A stretch of 64,000 nt of DNA, taken from Kitasatospora gansuensis. Lineage in GTDB: Bacteria; Actinomycetota; Actinomycetes; Streptomycetales; Streptomycetaceae. Below the pieces are notes generated by a model, which did no database searches, was not told the DNA's origin, and worked only from the letters and a program-made list of their open reading frames with translations. Positions within the stretch are counted from its first letter, which is position 1, and each line of letters opens with the position of its first letter. The stretch lies in assembly GCF_014203705.1 (NCBI RefSeq), contig NZ_JACHJR010000001.1:7378001-7442000 (forward strand). The letters are read 5' to 3'. A program made the translations under genes and the position numbers. Positions 33,441-41,520 of the stretch are shown here, one piece after another.

Positions 33441-33522
33441 TTCCGTCCGAGGGTGAGAGAAATGTGTCTTCCTGTGCAAAGCATTGCTGTTGAAGCGCCC
33501 CATCATTACTGTCCACAGACGC

Positions 33523-33540
33523 AAGCGCTTCGACGCTTCG
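33523..33540. promoter_or_regulatory. AAGCGCTTCGACGCTTCG element upstream of GH12 gene (copy 2)
   Basis: AAGCGCTTCGAC followed at once by GCTTCG, repeating the composition of the 33411-33440 element 112 bp closer to the GH12 start. Likely operator or activator site, inferred from repetition only. Confidence 0.5.
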
Positions 33541-33700
33541 CACCTGCGTGTGCAGTCGGCCAACTGCGCACGCAGTTCGGACGGGGTTGAGTCGCGCCGT
33601 CCCGAGCCCGGACTCGCCGGCGAGCGACACCTCGCGGCGCCGGAGTCCGCCACCAGACCGGGGGGTCCGCCACAGCCCATCGCCGTCCTTGGAGGGACAC

Positions 33701-34465
33701 ATGAGATGGCAAGCCGTTAAATCCATCAGCAGCAAGTCGGTCGGTTTCGGTCGGCTGGCCGTGATCGGCGCCGTGACAGCCGGGCTCCTGAGCTTCGCGT
33801 CTCCGGCGCAGGCCCAGGTGTACTCCACCTGCGACCAGTGGGGTCAGTACACCCAGGGCAGCTGGACGATCTTCAACGACGTCTGGGGCCAGAACCGCGG
33901 CCCGCAGTGCCTGACCGTGAACAGCATCAAGTCCTGGTACGTCGACGCCAACCACTCCGGCGGCGGGATCAAGTCCTACCCGAACACCGGGGTCCGGCCC
34001 CAGACGCCCCTGTCGCAGTTGAACTCGGCGGGCTTCTGGTACAACACGTCGTCGGCTCCCGTCTCCGGCAGTGACTGGTGGAACTGGACGAGCGACATCT
34101 GGTCGGCCGGCAACCAGGACGAGATCATGGTCTTCACCAGCTGGTCCGGGACGGCAGGCGGCTGGGGACGGCAGATCGGGTCCAACGTGACCATCGGCGG
34201 GATCCTGTACTCGTCGGTCTGGCAGGCCGATCCCGGCTGGAACGTTCTGCAGCTCATCCCCGCCCGGCAGAGCAATACCGGCACCATCGACGCCTCGGCG
34301 GTCTGGCGATGGGCCGCGTCGCAGAACCTCCTGCGCAACACCAATTTCGACAACATGCAGTTCGGCATCGAGATCACCTCGACCAGCGGTGTACAGAAGC
34401 GGTACTCGCTGAACGCCTACAGCGCCTGGTGGAACAACACCTCCGGCGGCGGATCGACCATCTAG
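33701..34465 (+). CDS. Secreted GH12 endo-beta-1,4-glucanase
   Basis: A 254-residue secreted enzyme. A signal peptide (VIGAVTAGLLSFASPAQAQ, cleavage near AQA-Q) precedes a complete GH12 jelly roll starting YSTCDQWGQYTQGSWTIFND, with VNSIKSWYVDANHSGGGIKS. The two catalytic Glu residues fit NQDEIMVFTSW (nucleophile) and NMQFGIEITS (acid/base). Members cut cellulose, mixed-linkage glucan or xyloglucan; no carbohydrate-binding module is attached. ATG 33701 with GGAGGG 6 bases upstream. Two GCTTCG-rich repeats upstream may mediate induction. Confidence 0.9.
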   Translation: MRWQAVKSISSKSVGFGRLAVIGAVTAGLLSFASPAQAQVYSTCDQWGQYTQGSWTIFNDVWGQNRGPQCLTVNSIKSWYVDANHSGGGIKSYPNTGVRPQTPLSQLNSAGFWYNTSSAPVSGSDWWNWTSDIWSAGNQDEIMVFTSWSGTAGGWGRQIGSNVTIGGILYSSVWQADPGWNVLQLIPARQSNTGTIDASAVWRWAASQNLLRNTNFDNMQFGIEITSTSGVQKRYSLNAYSAWWNNTSGGGSTI

Positions 34466-34523
34466 CCGCGAGGCGAACGCCGGAGCGATTCCCGAACGCA
34501 TGCCTTTCCGCCGGGCCTGTGGC

Positions 34524-35966
34524 TCAAGACCGGTGGACGCTGAGCTCGCCGTAGGCCGACAGGTCGCCGGCCAGGTCGCCGGGCTTGTTCCGCAGGGTGG
34601 CGTCCAGGAAGGCGAGCGTGGTGGCGGCCACGACGTGCGGGCCCTCGTTGCGGCCCAGGGTTCCGACGATCGAGGGCACGGGCGGCAGGTAGAGGGGGCC
34701 GTCCATGAAGGTGAGGTGTGCGGCGCCGGGGACGGTGAGCCGGTAGGTGGTCGCGGTGCTGTGATCGAGGGCCTCGGTGAGACGGGGCAGGTAGCGCGGG
34801 TCGGTGCCGGGGGTGATGGCCTGGGTGAGCGCGAGCGTCGGCTGACCGAGGGTGGGCGAGGTCGGGCCGTGGGGGTAGCCGTCCAGGTCGATGACGGCGT
34901 CGAACCGGCGGTCCTGCCGGGCCGCCTGCAGAGCGGCGGCGCCACCTGTCGAGTGTCCGGTGACCGCGACTCGGGCGGTGTCGAGGCGTCCGGTCAACGG
35001 GTCCGCGATCTCACCGCGGTCCAGAGCGTCCAACTGCGTGAGGACGAAGCCGAGATCGGCGGCCCGGACGGCCGTCCAGCCGACCGCGAGCTCGTTGTCC
35101 TTGTCCCGGTCCCCGGTGGAGGCGATCGCGGTGTCGACGGTCCGACCGTCGGCGAGGACGACGGCGGCGGAGTCGTACGGGTGGTCGAGGGCGGCGACCA
35201 GATAGCCGTGGCTGGCCAACTCCTCGGCCCAGGCGGTGTTCTGGGTACGTACGCCACCCGACCCGGGAGAGAACAGCACGACCGGGAACCGTTCGCCCCC
35301 ACCGGCCACCGGGGCGTCGAAGACCGACCGGCTGCGGGCGTGCGGGACACCGTCGACCAGGAAACCCGGCAGGCCGACCGCGCGGGCGAGGGCCGTGGAA
35401 ACGGTCCGCGCCTCCTGCTCCGTGCGCCCGAGGTACTGGGCCCGCGGCGCGCCGGCGGGGCTCTGCTGCGCGGGGTACCAGAGCTGGACCACCACCGTGC
35501 GCCGGTCGTTCGGATCGGCGGTGAAGCTCTCCGGGCGGAGCGGGTCGGTCCACTGCATCACTCGGGTGCCGACCGCGAACTCGCCTGTGGGCCGGGGGAA
35601 TTCGGGCACCGGAAAGGCCCAGGCGACCACCGGGCCGGTGGCGATCGAGCCGACGCAGACCAGTGTTCCCGGCAGTGCCAGCCACCAGCGGGCCCGCCAC
35701 GCCGTCCGGCCGGTGAAGCGGCGCAGCACGGGGGAGAGGGCGAACGGCGTCGCGAGGGCGGCGCCCGCCAGTACCGGCAGCAGCTGCCAGCGGATCCCCG
35801 CCACGCTCAGCGCGATCGCGGACGGCACGAGGACCGCCATCGCCGCGATCGTGACGCGTGGTCGGAGGACGGGAGGAAGCCAGCGGGCCGGCACCAGCGT
35901 GACGGCACTCAGCAGGACAAGGATTTCCAGGGGGGACATGTACAGCCCCGTGATGATCTCGGTCAC
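34524..35966 (-). CDS. Membrane-anchored alpha/beta hydrolase (PAF-acetylhydrolase/lipase-like)
   Basis: About 480 residues. Three to four N-terminal transmembrane helices (for example LEILVLLSAVTLVPARWLPP and AAMAVLVPSAIALSVAGIRW) precede an extracellular alpha/beta-hydrolase domain resembling platelet-activating-factor acetylhydrolase. The nucleophile elbow is VAVTGHSTGGAAAL, an oxyanion string is FPVVLFSPGSGGVRT, and a late His occurs in PGAAHLTFMDGPLYLP. Start taken as GTG 35966 (GAGG upstream); ATG at 35939 is an alternative. Substrate may be a lipid or polyester; inferred. Confidence 0.8.
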   Translation of the reverse strand: MTEIITGLYMSPLEILVLLSAVTLVPARWLPPVLRPRVTIAAMAVLVPSAIALSVAGIRWQLLPVLAGAALATPFALSPVLRRFTGRTAWRARWWLALPGTLVCVGSIATGPVVAWAFPVPEFPRPTGEFAVGTRVMQWTDPLRPESFTADPNDRRTVVVQLWYPAQQSPAGAPRAQYLGRTEQEARTVSTALARAVGLPGFLVDGVPHARSRSVFDAPVAGGGERFPVVLFSPGSGGVRTQNTAWAEELASHGYLVAALDHPYDSAAVVLADGRTVDTAIASTGDRDKDNELAVGWTAVRAADLGFVLTQLDALDRGEIADPLTGRLDTARVAVTGHSTGGAAALQAARQDRRFDAVIDLDGYPHGPTSPTLGQPTLALTQAITPGTDPRYLPRLTEALDHSTATTYRLTVPGAAHLTFMDGPLYLPPVPSIVGTLGRNEGPHVVAATTLAFLDATLRNKPGDLAGDLSAYGELSVHRS

Positions 35967-36235
35967 CCGGCCATCCTCGGCGTCGGGTACGCGCTGCCGC
36001 ATCGATCCCGGGTCGCGGTTCGAGACAGGTGCCGATCCGACCGGGGTGGCAGGTGAGCAGGCCGGATCAGCGGCCGCCTTGCGACCACGGTAGGTACGGA
36101 GTCTCCTCCTCCGGTCGTACCCCGGTACGGTTCCCTCGGCCGGTGGGCTCATGTGCTCCGCGCGCCGACCGCCTAGCGTGACAGGGCCGCGGTACGTGCC
36201 GGGTGCACCATGATGCCGATCGACAGGAACGTGTG

Positions 36236-37435
36236 ATGACCGAGGCGGCCCCCGGACGAGTGGCGCGACTGCTGGGGTTCGTCCGGCGTTGGGGGCTCCG
36301 ACTGCCGCCCGTGGTGCGGGACTTGCTGTTGCCGGCGCTGCTCCTGCTCCACATCCTGACCACCGGCGCGCCGCCGCGGGAGCTCCTGGTGGGTGTGGCC
36401 CTCACCGCCGGCCTCGCGCTGCCGCTGCTGTGGCGGCGCCGGGCCCCGCGGGCGGTCTTCGGAGCCGTGGCGGCCGCGGCCTTCGTCCAGTGGCTGATGG
36501 ACGTTCAACTACCGGCAGACGTAGCCTTGTTGGTCGCTCTCTACACAGTGGCCGCGAGCTCGGGCCGGCGCGCCACGCTGGTCGCCGGTGCCGTCGCGGA
36601 GGGCGGCGCGTTGCTGGCCTGCCTGCGCTGGACGACCGAGGGCGCCTTCCTGGCCCCCTTCGTCGCGGTGACCGCCACGGTCGTCGCCGCCGCCGTGCTG
36701 GGTGTGAACGTGCGGACCACGCGCGCCTACCTGGCGGCCCTGGAGGAACGGGCCGCGCGTCTGGAGCAACAGCAGGACCAGCAGGCACGGTTGGCCGTCA
36801 CCGAGGAGCGGACGCGGATCACCCGGGAGATGCACGACATCGTCACCCACAACCTGTCCGTCATGGTCGCGCTCACCGACGCCGCCGTCTACGCGCAGCA
36901 CCGGTCACCCGACAAGGCCACCACCGCGATGCTCCGGATCTCCGAGACGGGCCGCCAGGCCCTGACCGACATGCGGCGCTCGTTGGGCATCCTGCGGACC
37001 GACGAACCGGACGGGGAACGCCACCCGTTGCCCGGCATCGCCCAACTGGCGGCCCTCGCGGGCCAGATGTGCGCTGCCGGACTGCCGACCCGGGTCGAGG
37101 TCGAGGGCGGCCACACCCACCTGCCCGCCACCGCACAACTGACCGTCTACCGCCTGGTCCAGGAGGCTCTGACCAACACCCTCAAGCACACACCCGCCGG
37201 CACCCGGGCGAGGGTCCGGATCCGGTGCTCGACCGAGACCGTCACCGTGGACGTCACCGACACCGGCCCCTGCCCGCCACGTCCCGGTGCCGCACCGTCG
37301 GGCCACGGCATCCCCGGCATGCGCGAGCGCTCCGCCGCCTACGGCGGGACGTTGCGGTCCGGGCCGCTTCCGGGCGGTGGCTGGGGAGTTCACACCCGCC
37401 TCTTCCTCGACAGCGGCGGAACGGCGTCCGCGTGA
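36236..37435 (+). CDS. Two-component sensor histidine kinase (NarX/DesK-like)
   Basis: A 399-residue membrane kinase. Four to five N-terminal helices (about 25-155) form the sensor region without a large extracellular loop. The HisKA_3 dimerisation motif is ERTRITREMHDIVTHNLSVM with phospho-His at residue 200; the ATPase domain has TVYRLVQEALTNTLKHTPAG and GHGIPGMRERSAAYGGTL. The stop overlaps the response-regulator start in GTGA. The signal is unknown; such systems in Streptomyces often respond to envelope or antibiotic stress. Confidence 0.9.
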   Translation: MTEAAPGRVARLLGFVRRWGLRLPPVVRDLLLPALLLLHILTTGAPPRELLVGVALTAGLALPLLWRRRAPRAVFGAVAAAAFVQWLMDVQLPADVALLVALYTVAASSGRRATLVAGAVAEGGALLACLRWTTEGAFLAPFVAVTATVVAAAVLGVNVRTTRAYLAALEERAARLEQQQDQQARLAVTEERTRITREMHDIVTHNLSVMVALTDAAVYAQHRSPDKATTAMLRISETGRQALTDMRRSLGILRTDEPDGERHPLPGIAQLAALAGQMCAAGLPTRVEVEGGHTHLPATAQLTVYRLVQEALTNTLKHTPAGTRARVRIRCSTETVTVDVTDTGPCPPRPGAAPSGHGIPGMRERSAAYGGTLRSGPLPGGGWGVHTRLFLDSGGTASA

Positions 37436-38100
37436 CGATCCGCGTCCTGATCGCCGACGACGAAGCGCTGCTCCGGATGGCGTTCGGCATGGTCCTGGAG
37501 GCCCAGCCCGACATGGCGCCGGTCGGCGAAGCCGCGGACGGTGCCCAAGCCGTCGACCTCGCCCGGGAGTTGCGCCCCGACGTGGTCCTGATGGACGTCC
37601 GGATGCCCGGGACCGACGGGATCGAGGCGACCCGGCAGGTCGTCCGGGCCTCCCCGCGAAGCAGGGTGCTGATCCTCACCACCTTCGACCTGGACGAGTA
37701 CGCCTTCGCCGGACTCAGCGCCGGGGCTTCGGGCTTCCTCCTGAAGAACACCAGGCCCGAGGAGCTGCTCACCGCGATCCGCAACGTGGCCGCGGGCGAC
37801 GCGGTGGTCTCGCCCCGGATCACCCGCCGCCTGCTGGAGTCCTTCCGCCCGCACATCCCCGACGGCGGCAGCGCCGCCCGCGACCGTGCCGAGCGGCTGA
37901 ACCGGCTCAGCACCCGTGAGCGCGAAGTGCTGGTCCAGGTGGGCTGCGGCCTGTCCAACACCGAGATCGCGGCCACCCTCCACCTCGCGGAGGCGACCGT
38001 GAAGTCCCACCTGGGGCGAATCCTGCACAAGCTCGACCTCCGCGACCGGGTACAGGCCGTGATCTTCGCCTACGAGAGCCGCCTCATCCACCCGGCCTGA
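37432..38100 (+). CDS. NarL/LuxR-type response regulator
   Basis: A 222-residue DNA-binding regulator partnered with the overlapping kinase. The receiver domain (1-120) shows the acidic pair in VLIADDEALLR, phospho-Asp 55 in VVLMDVRMPGTDG, Thr in ILTTFDLDEYAF and Lys in GFLLKNTRPEEL. The C-terminal LuxR helix-turn-helix reads LSTREREVLVQVGCGLSNTE and AEATVKSHLGRILHKL. GTG start overlaps the kinase stop. Targets unknown; no neighbouring transporter suggests one. Confidence 0.92.
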   Translation: MTIRVLIADDEALLRMAFGMVLEAQPDMAPVGEAADGAQAVDLARELRPDVVLMDVRMPGTDGIEATRQVVRASPRSRVLILTTFDLDEYAFAGLSAGASGFLLKNTRPEELLTAIRNVAAGDAVVSPRITRRLLESFRPHIPDGGSAARDRAERLNRLSTREREVLVQVGCGLSNTEIAATLHLAEATVKSHLGRILHKLDLRDRVQAVIFAYESRLIHPA

Positions 38101-38181
38101 CGATAATCGGTTGCCCACGCATGGCGCTGTGGCGCAGAGTTGGCGCATCAGCCCGCACCGCCCGAAGAGAGGAACGCAGTC

Positions 38182-38253
38182 GTGAGCAGCAGCCGGTCGT
38201 ATCAGCGTTCCTCGAGCTCACAGCAGAGCCAGGGACATCCCACCGGACGGTAG
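38182..38253 (+). CDS. Candidate Ser/Gln-rich leader peptide upstream of tRNA-Gln
   Basis: A 23-codon ORF (GTG AGC AGC AGC ... TAG) with GAGAGGA 9 bases upstream. It encodes nine Ser and four Gln residues, and all four Gln codons are CAG. It ends 16 bases before a strong hairpin with a T run, beyond which lies tRNA-Gln with anticodon CTG. The arrangement resembles an attenuation leader. Coding status is not proven. Confidence 0.35.
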   Translation: MSSSRSYQRSSSSQQSQGHPTGR

Positions 38254-38269
38254 AACGGCTGAAACGCCG

Positions 38270-38305
38270 GGCCGCCCACGGGACTTCCCGTCCGGGCGGC
38301 CTTTC
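38270..38305 (+). terminator. Hairpin with T run before the tRNA pair
   Basis: GGCCGCCC pairs with GGGCGGCC; the inner ACGGG/CCCGT can also pair; TTT follows. It may be the terminator of the two-component operon or leader ORF, or an attenuator in front of the tRNAs. Confidence 0.75.
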
Positions 38306-38321
38306 TCGTGCCGCCCCGCAG

Positions 38322-38397
38322 TGCCGGATGGTGCAACTGGCAGCACGCCTGATTCTGGATCAGGAGACTCGGGGTTCGAATCCTCGTCCGGCAGCCA
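38322..38397 (+). tRNA. tRNA-Gln (anticodon CTG), CCA encoded
   Basis: Cloverleaf by eye: acceptor TGCCGGA/TCCGGCA, D arm GTGC...GCAC, anticodon arm CCTGA-TTCTGGA-TCAGG with anticodon CTG, T arm CGGGG-TTCGAAT-CCTCG, discriminator G and encoded CCA at 38395-38397. Decodes CAG, the main Gln codon in this GC-rich genome. Confidence 0.88.
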
Positions 38398-38398
38398 A

Positions 38399-38478
38399 GG
38401 GCGAGCTGGGCATTGGAGAGCCCAAGGGTCTGTAACACCCCCGCTTCTGCTGTGCCGGTTCGACTCCGGCCTCGCCCA
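38399..38478 (+). tRNA. tRNA-like gene, Tyr anticodon (GTA), atypical
   Basis: Starts one base after the tRNA-Gln CCA. Acceptor GGGCGAG/CTCGCCC, D arm GGGC-ATTGGAGA-GCCC, anticodon loop CTGTAAC (anticodon GTA), a 12-nt variable region and T arm GCCGG-TTCGACT-CCGGC, 80 nt in all. Oddities: position 8 is C instead of T, the anticodon stem has only four clean pairs, and CCA is not encoded. It may be a divergent or decayed tRNA-Tyr. Confidence 0.6.
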
Positions 38479-38495
38479 CATAGACCGACGGCACG

Positions 38496-38792
38496 TCAGG
38501 CGACCCGACCCCTGCGCCGGTTCCGGCGCAGGAGCGCCGCCCGTTCGTCCTCGGTGAGCCCGCCCCACACGCCGTACGGCTCGCGGACCGTCAGCGCGTG
38601 GGCGAGGCACGCGGAACGGACCGGGCAGCGGACGCAGACCCGCTTCGCCGCGGTGTCCCGGTCGTCGTGGGCCTGGCCGCGCTCTCCCGCCGGGTGGAAG
38701 AACAGGGCGGCGTCCTGGCCGCGGCAGGCGGCGCGCTGCTGCCAGTCCCAGTGCTGGTCGAGGGCGCCGGGCAGGCGCGAGATGTCGGTCAT
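38496..38792 (-). CDS. WhiB-family Fe-S transcription factor
   Basis: A 98-residue Wbl protein. Four cysteines in the WhiB spacing (AACRGQD, then RVCVRCPVRSAC) bind a [4Fe-4S] cluster; the GVWGGLTEDER turn and the basic C-terminus RRNRRRGRVA contact sigma factor and DNA. ATG 38792 with GGAGGGAACCG just upstream. Size and sequence fit the WblE/WhiB1-like small forms, but the exact class is uncertain. Confidence 0.9.
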   Translation of the reverse strand: MTDISRLPGALDQHWDWQQRAACRGQDAALFFHPAGERGQAHDDRDTAAKRVCVRCPVRSACLAHALTVREPYGVWGGLTEDERAALLRRNRRRGRVA

Positions 38793-39041
38793 CGGTTCCC
38801 TCCTCCGAGTGGAAGTCCGGTGGAGTCCAGTCGTCCCTGCCTCCACCGGGTCGGCGGCGCGGCCGAGCGCCGCACGCACGTTCCGGTCCTCCGTCTCACC
38901 CCGTTCCGCCCGGCCAAACCCCCGGGCTCCGCGACCACCACCGGAGCGGGTGGCATGAAGTCCTGGGGCGGGGGCAGCCGGAGGTGCAGGACGCGCCCGG
39001 CGGGAAGGGCCCGCAACGGCGCACGAGGAGAGGAAGCCCGC

Positions 39042-39407
39042 ATGAGCGGCGTCGAGATCTGGAAGTTCCGCTCCACCTCCGGCCACGTCTCCGGTCACGA
39101 TCTGATCGGCTATCACGTCGAGGCCACCGACGGCCGGATCGGCAAGGTCGACAAGCACTCGGACGAGACGGACTCCGCCTACCTCGTGGTCGACACCGGC
39201 CCCTGGATCTTCGGCAAGCACGTCCTGCTCCCGGCCGGCACCGTCCTGCGCGTCGACCAGGCCGAACAGGTGGTCCACGTCGACCGCAGCAAGGACGAGA
39301 TCAAGAACGGCCCCGCGTTCAACCCGTACGAGCACGAGATCGACCGGGGCTACCGGGAGGCGTACGGCGCCTACTACGGCCCGTTCTACCGCGGCCCGTT
39401 CGCCTGA
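39042..39407 (+). CDS. PRC-barrel domain stress protein
   Basis: A 121-residue protein with a PRC-barrel (HDLIGYHVEATDGRIGKVDK, DSAYLVVDTGPWIFGKHVLL, VLRVDQAEQVVHVDRSKDEI) and a Tyr-rich tail (YGAYYGPFYRG). PRC-barrel proteins in this context are usually general-stress proteins of unknown biochemical role. ATG 39042; upstream GAGGAGAGGAAG serves as ribosome binding site. Together with WhiB, STAS and sigma genes it suggests a SigB-type regulon. Confidence 0.8.
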   Translation: MSGVEIWKFRSTSGHVSGHDLIGYHVEATDGRIGKVDKHSDETDSAYLVVDTGPWIFGKHVLLPAGTVLRVDQAEQVVHVDRSKDEIKNGPAFNPYEHEIDRGYREAYGAYYGPFYRGPFA

Positions 39408-39568
39408 CCGGAGGTCAGGTCCCGGTGGCCGGGGCCGGGGCTGGTGCGCCGGGTGGGTGCCGCGATCGCGGGCTACCACCCGGCGGGCCGCCAGCCTAAG
39501 GTCGTGACGGGAAGCACCGCTCCGCCACAGCTGTCGTGCACCGAACGGACCCGGAAGGCCTGACCGCA

Positions 39569-39958
39569 TTGAGTACCGACAGAACCGGCCCGCAGGCCGC
39601 TGCCCTCACCGTGACGTCCCGGACCGAACCGGACGGTTCGATCGTCTGCCGGCTCTGCGGCGAGCTGGATCTCGATTCGCTGTCCGCCGCCAAGGTGGTC
39701 TTCGCACAGCACCTCGAGGCCCGGCCCGCACGGCTGCTGGTGGACCTGGAGGAGCTGACCTTCTGTGACTCCTCCGGCCTGAACCTGCTGATCAAGACCC
39801 GGCAGGCGGCCCAGGAGGTGGGCGTCGACCTGCGGCTCGGAACGCTCTCCGCCCAGGTCGAACGGCTGCTGGCGATCACCGGAGCGGGCGAGGTCTTCAC
39901 CGCCCACCCCGCCGACGCCGCGGCCCGGCCCACCACCCCCGATGAGACCTTGGACTGA
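39569..39958 (+). CDS. STAS-domain anti-sigma factor antagonist (RsbV/BldG-like)
   Basis: About 129 residues. The STAS fold is clear: VCRLCGELDLDSLSAAKVVF, then RLLVDLEELTFCDSSGLNLL, in which the Ser of CDSSG is the phosphorylation site used in partner switching, and LLAITGAGEVF. TTG 39569, with GGAAGG about 10 bases upstream, is chosen; GTG 39536 is in frame but lacks a ribosome binding site. The following gene encodes the matching kinase-like protein and a SigB-type sigma gene lies 600 bp further on, so all three probably work together. Confidence 0.85.
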   Translation: MSTDRTGPQAAALTVTSRTEPDGSIVCRLCGELDLDSLSAAKVVFAQHLEARPARLLVDLEELTFCDSSGLNLLIKTRQAAQEVGVDLRLGTLSAQVERLLAITGAGEVFTAHPADAAARPTTPDETLD

Positions 39959-39962
39959 CCCG

Positions 39963-40448
39963 ATGACCACTGACGGGGCACCGCCGCCCATCAGCACGCC
40001 CATCCGGCCCCAGCTGCCGGCCGCGGGCCAGCGCAGACGCCTGGTGCTCAAGGGCATGCGCCGACAGGTGGCGGCCGGACGCGACTTCGGGCGGCAGGCA
40101 CTCCTCGACTGGTACGCCGTCACCGGCGGCGACGAGCTGGAGGACACTCCGGCGGACGACGTGCTGCTGCTGGTCAGCGAGCTGCTGGCCAACGCGGTGA
40201 TGCACGCGGGCGGCGCGCACCACCTCCTGCTGCACGGCACGGCCGACACCCTGCGGGTGGAGGTGGCCGACGGCGACCCGACCATGCCCCGCCCCCGCGC
40301 GTACCAGCCGGGCACCCCCGGCGGGCACGGGCTGCACATCGTCGGGCGGCTCGCGGACCGGTGGGGCGTGGACCTGCTGGCGGACGGGAAGGTGGTCTGG
40401 CTCGAGGTCCGGGCCGAGTGGCTGACCTCGGGTCAGCGGGCGACCTGA
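39963..40448 (+). CDS. HATPase anti-sigma factor/kinase (RsbW-like)
   Basis: A 161-residue GHKL ATPase-fold protein. N box VLLLVSELLANAVMHAGGAH, G1 VEVADGDPTMP and G2 PGGHGLHIVGRLADRWGVDL are visible. It would phosphorylate the adjacent STAS protein and sequester a sigma factor. It starts 4 bp after the STAS stop; an alternative ATG at 39942 overlaps that gene. Many Streptomyces paralogues exist, so the partner sigma is inferred from proximity. Confidence 0.85.
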   Translation: MTTDGAPPPISTPIRPQLPAAGQRRRLVLKGMRRQVAAGRDFGRQALLDWYAVTGGDELEDTPADDVLLLVSELLANAVMHAGGAHHLLLHGTADTLRVEVADGDPTMPRPRAYQPGTPGGHGLHIVGRLADRWGVDLLADGKVVWLEVRAEWLTSGQRAT

Positions 40449-40531
40449 CCGACCCGGGCGGAGTGCTCGGAACGCCGTGTCTCCCCGGCCGTACCGGCCG
40501 GGGAGACGCGGACCGCAGGTGCCGGGTGGTG

Positions 40532-41407
40532 TCAGTCCTCGTGGGTGAGCTCCGCACGCAGCCCGGCGAGGGTGCGGCTGAGCAGGCGCGAGACCTGCAT
40601 CTGCGAGACGCCGAGCCGCTCACCGATCTCGGACTGCGTCAGCTCGCCGACGAAGCGCAGCGAGAGCACCAGCCGGTCGCGCTCCGGCAGGGCGGCGATC
40701 AGCGGCTTGAGCGACTCGAGGTCGTCGACCCGGCTGATCCGGTTGTCCTCGTAGCCCAGTCGCGCGGCGAGCCTGCTGTCCGGCGAGTCGTCCGCCAGGC
40801 GCATCTCCAGCGAGCCGGCGGTGTGGGCGTTGGTGGCGGTCATGCTCTCCACCACGTCCTCCGGGCTCACCTCCATCCGCTCGGCCAGCTCGGCCACCGT
40901 CGCCGCGCGGTCCAGCCGCTGCTCCAGCTCGTCCTGGGCCTTCACCAGCGACAGCCGTAGCTCCTGCATCCGCCGGGGCACGTGCACCGCCCAGGTGGTG
41001 TCCCGGAAGTGACGCTTGATCTCCCCGATGATCGTCGGCAGCGCGAAGGTCGAGAACTCCAGGCCCCGGTCCGGGTCGAACCGGTCGATGGCCTTGATCA
41101 GGCCCACCGTCCCGACCTGCAAGATGTCGTCCATCGGCTCCGACCCGCTGCGGAACCGCCCCGCGGCGTACCGCACCAGCGACAGGTTCAGCTCGACCAG
41201 CGTCCCGCGCACGTAGGAGTACGCCGTCGTGCCCTCCTCGAGGTCCGCCAGCCGGACCAGCAACGTCCGGGCCAGTTCCTTGGCATCGCGCGGCGCGACG
41301 GCCGAGGGGTCCTCGATCACCGGAAGACCGGCGAGCCCGGGCGGACGGGTCGTGCCTGCCGACACCGTATGCGCGGGAGTCGGCAAAACCTCACTGGACA
41401 CTGCCAT
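40532..41407 (-). CDS. SigB/SigF/SigG-family RNA polymerase sigma factor
   Basis: A 291-residue group 3 sigma factor. Region 2 contains NLSLVRYAAGRFRSGSEPMD, GTVGLIKAIDRFDPDRGLEF and STFALPTIIGEIKRHFRDT; region 3 has VAELAERMEVSPEDVVESM; region 4 ends ELTQSEIGERLGVSQMQVSR, the DNA-binding helix-turn-helix. ATG 41407 with GGAAGG 6 bases upstream. It converges on the STAS/kinase pair. In Streptomyces these sigmas control osmotic stress and sporulation. Confidence 0.93.
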   Translation of the reverse strand: MAVSSEVLPTPAHTVSAGTTRPPGLAGLPVIEDPSAVAPRDAKELARTLLVRLADLEEGTTAYSYVRGTLVELNLSLVRYAAGRFRSGSEPMDDILQVGTVGLIKAIDRFDPDRGLEFSTFALPTIIGEIKRHFRDTTWAVHVPRRMQELRLSLVKAQDELEQRLDRAATVAELAERMEVSPEDVVESMTATNAHTAGSLEMRLADDSPDSRLAARLGYEDNRISRVDDLESLKPLIAALPERDRLVLSLRFVGELTQSEIGERLGVSQMQVSRLLSRTLAGLRAELTHED

Positions 41408-41520
41408 GACACACCTTCCGTCGTCCGGACATCCTGTTCTCCGCCGCCTACCCCCGCCCGTCGGGAGCATGCCGCACTCCCGGAAGTCGGCACCCTATGT
41501 CGGTATTTGTCCCTTTTCTC

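Larger units (their letters stand above)
33114..33700. other. 587-bp gap with gene remnants and repeated GCTTCG motifs
   Basis: No intact gene. On the minus strand near 33150-33250 two short protein-like pieces in different frames (ESILIDAHDAAARTAE and AWFVAERLADTPLVRA then stop) suggest a decayed small gene of unknown type. The right half (33411-33540) carries AAGCGCTTCG-type repeats described separately, and the GH12 promoter must lie there. Confidence 0.5.

Noticed and set aside
33405..33545. Possible CRISPR-like repeats (GCTTCGAC)
   Set aside because: Only short motifs with unequal spacing and no constant spacer length; better explained as regulator sites.
38121..38435. 104-codon plus-strand ORF over the tRNA region
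   Set aside because: It overlaps both the terminator and tRNA-Gln and has no domain or ribosome binding site.
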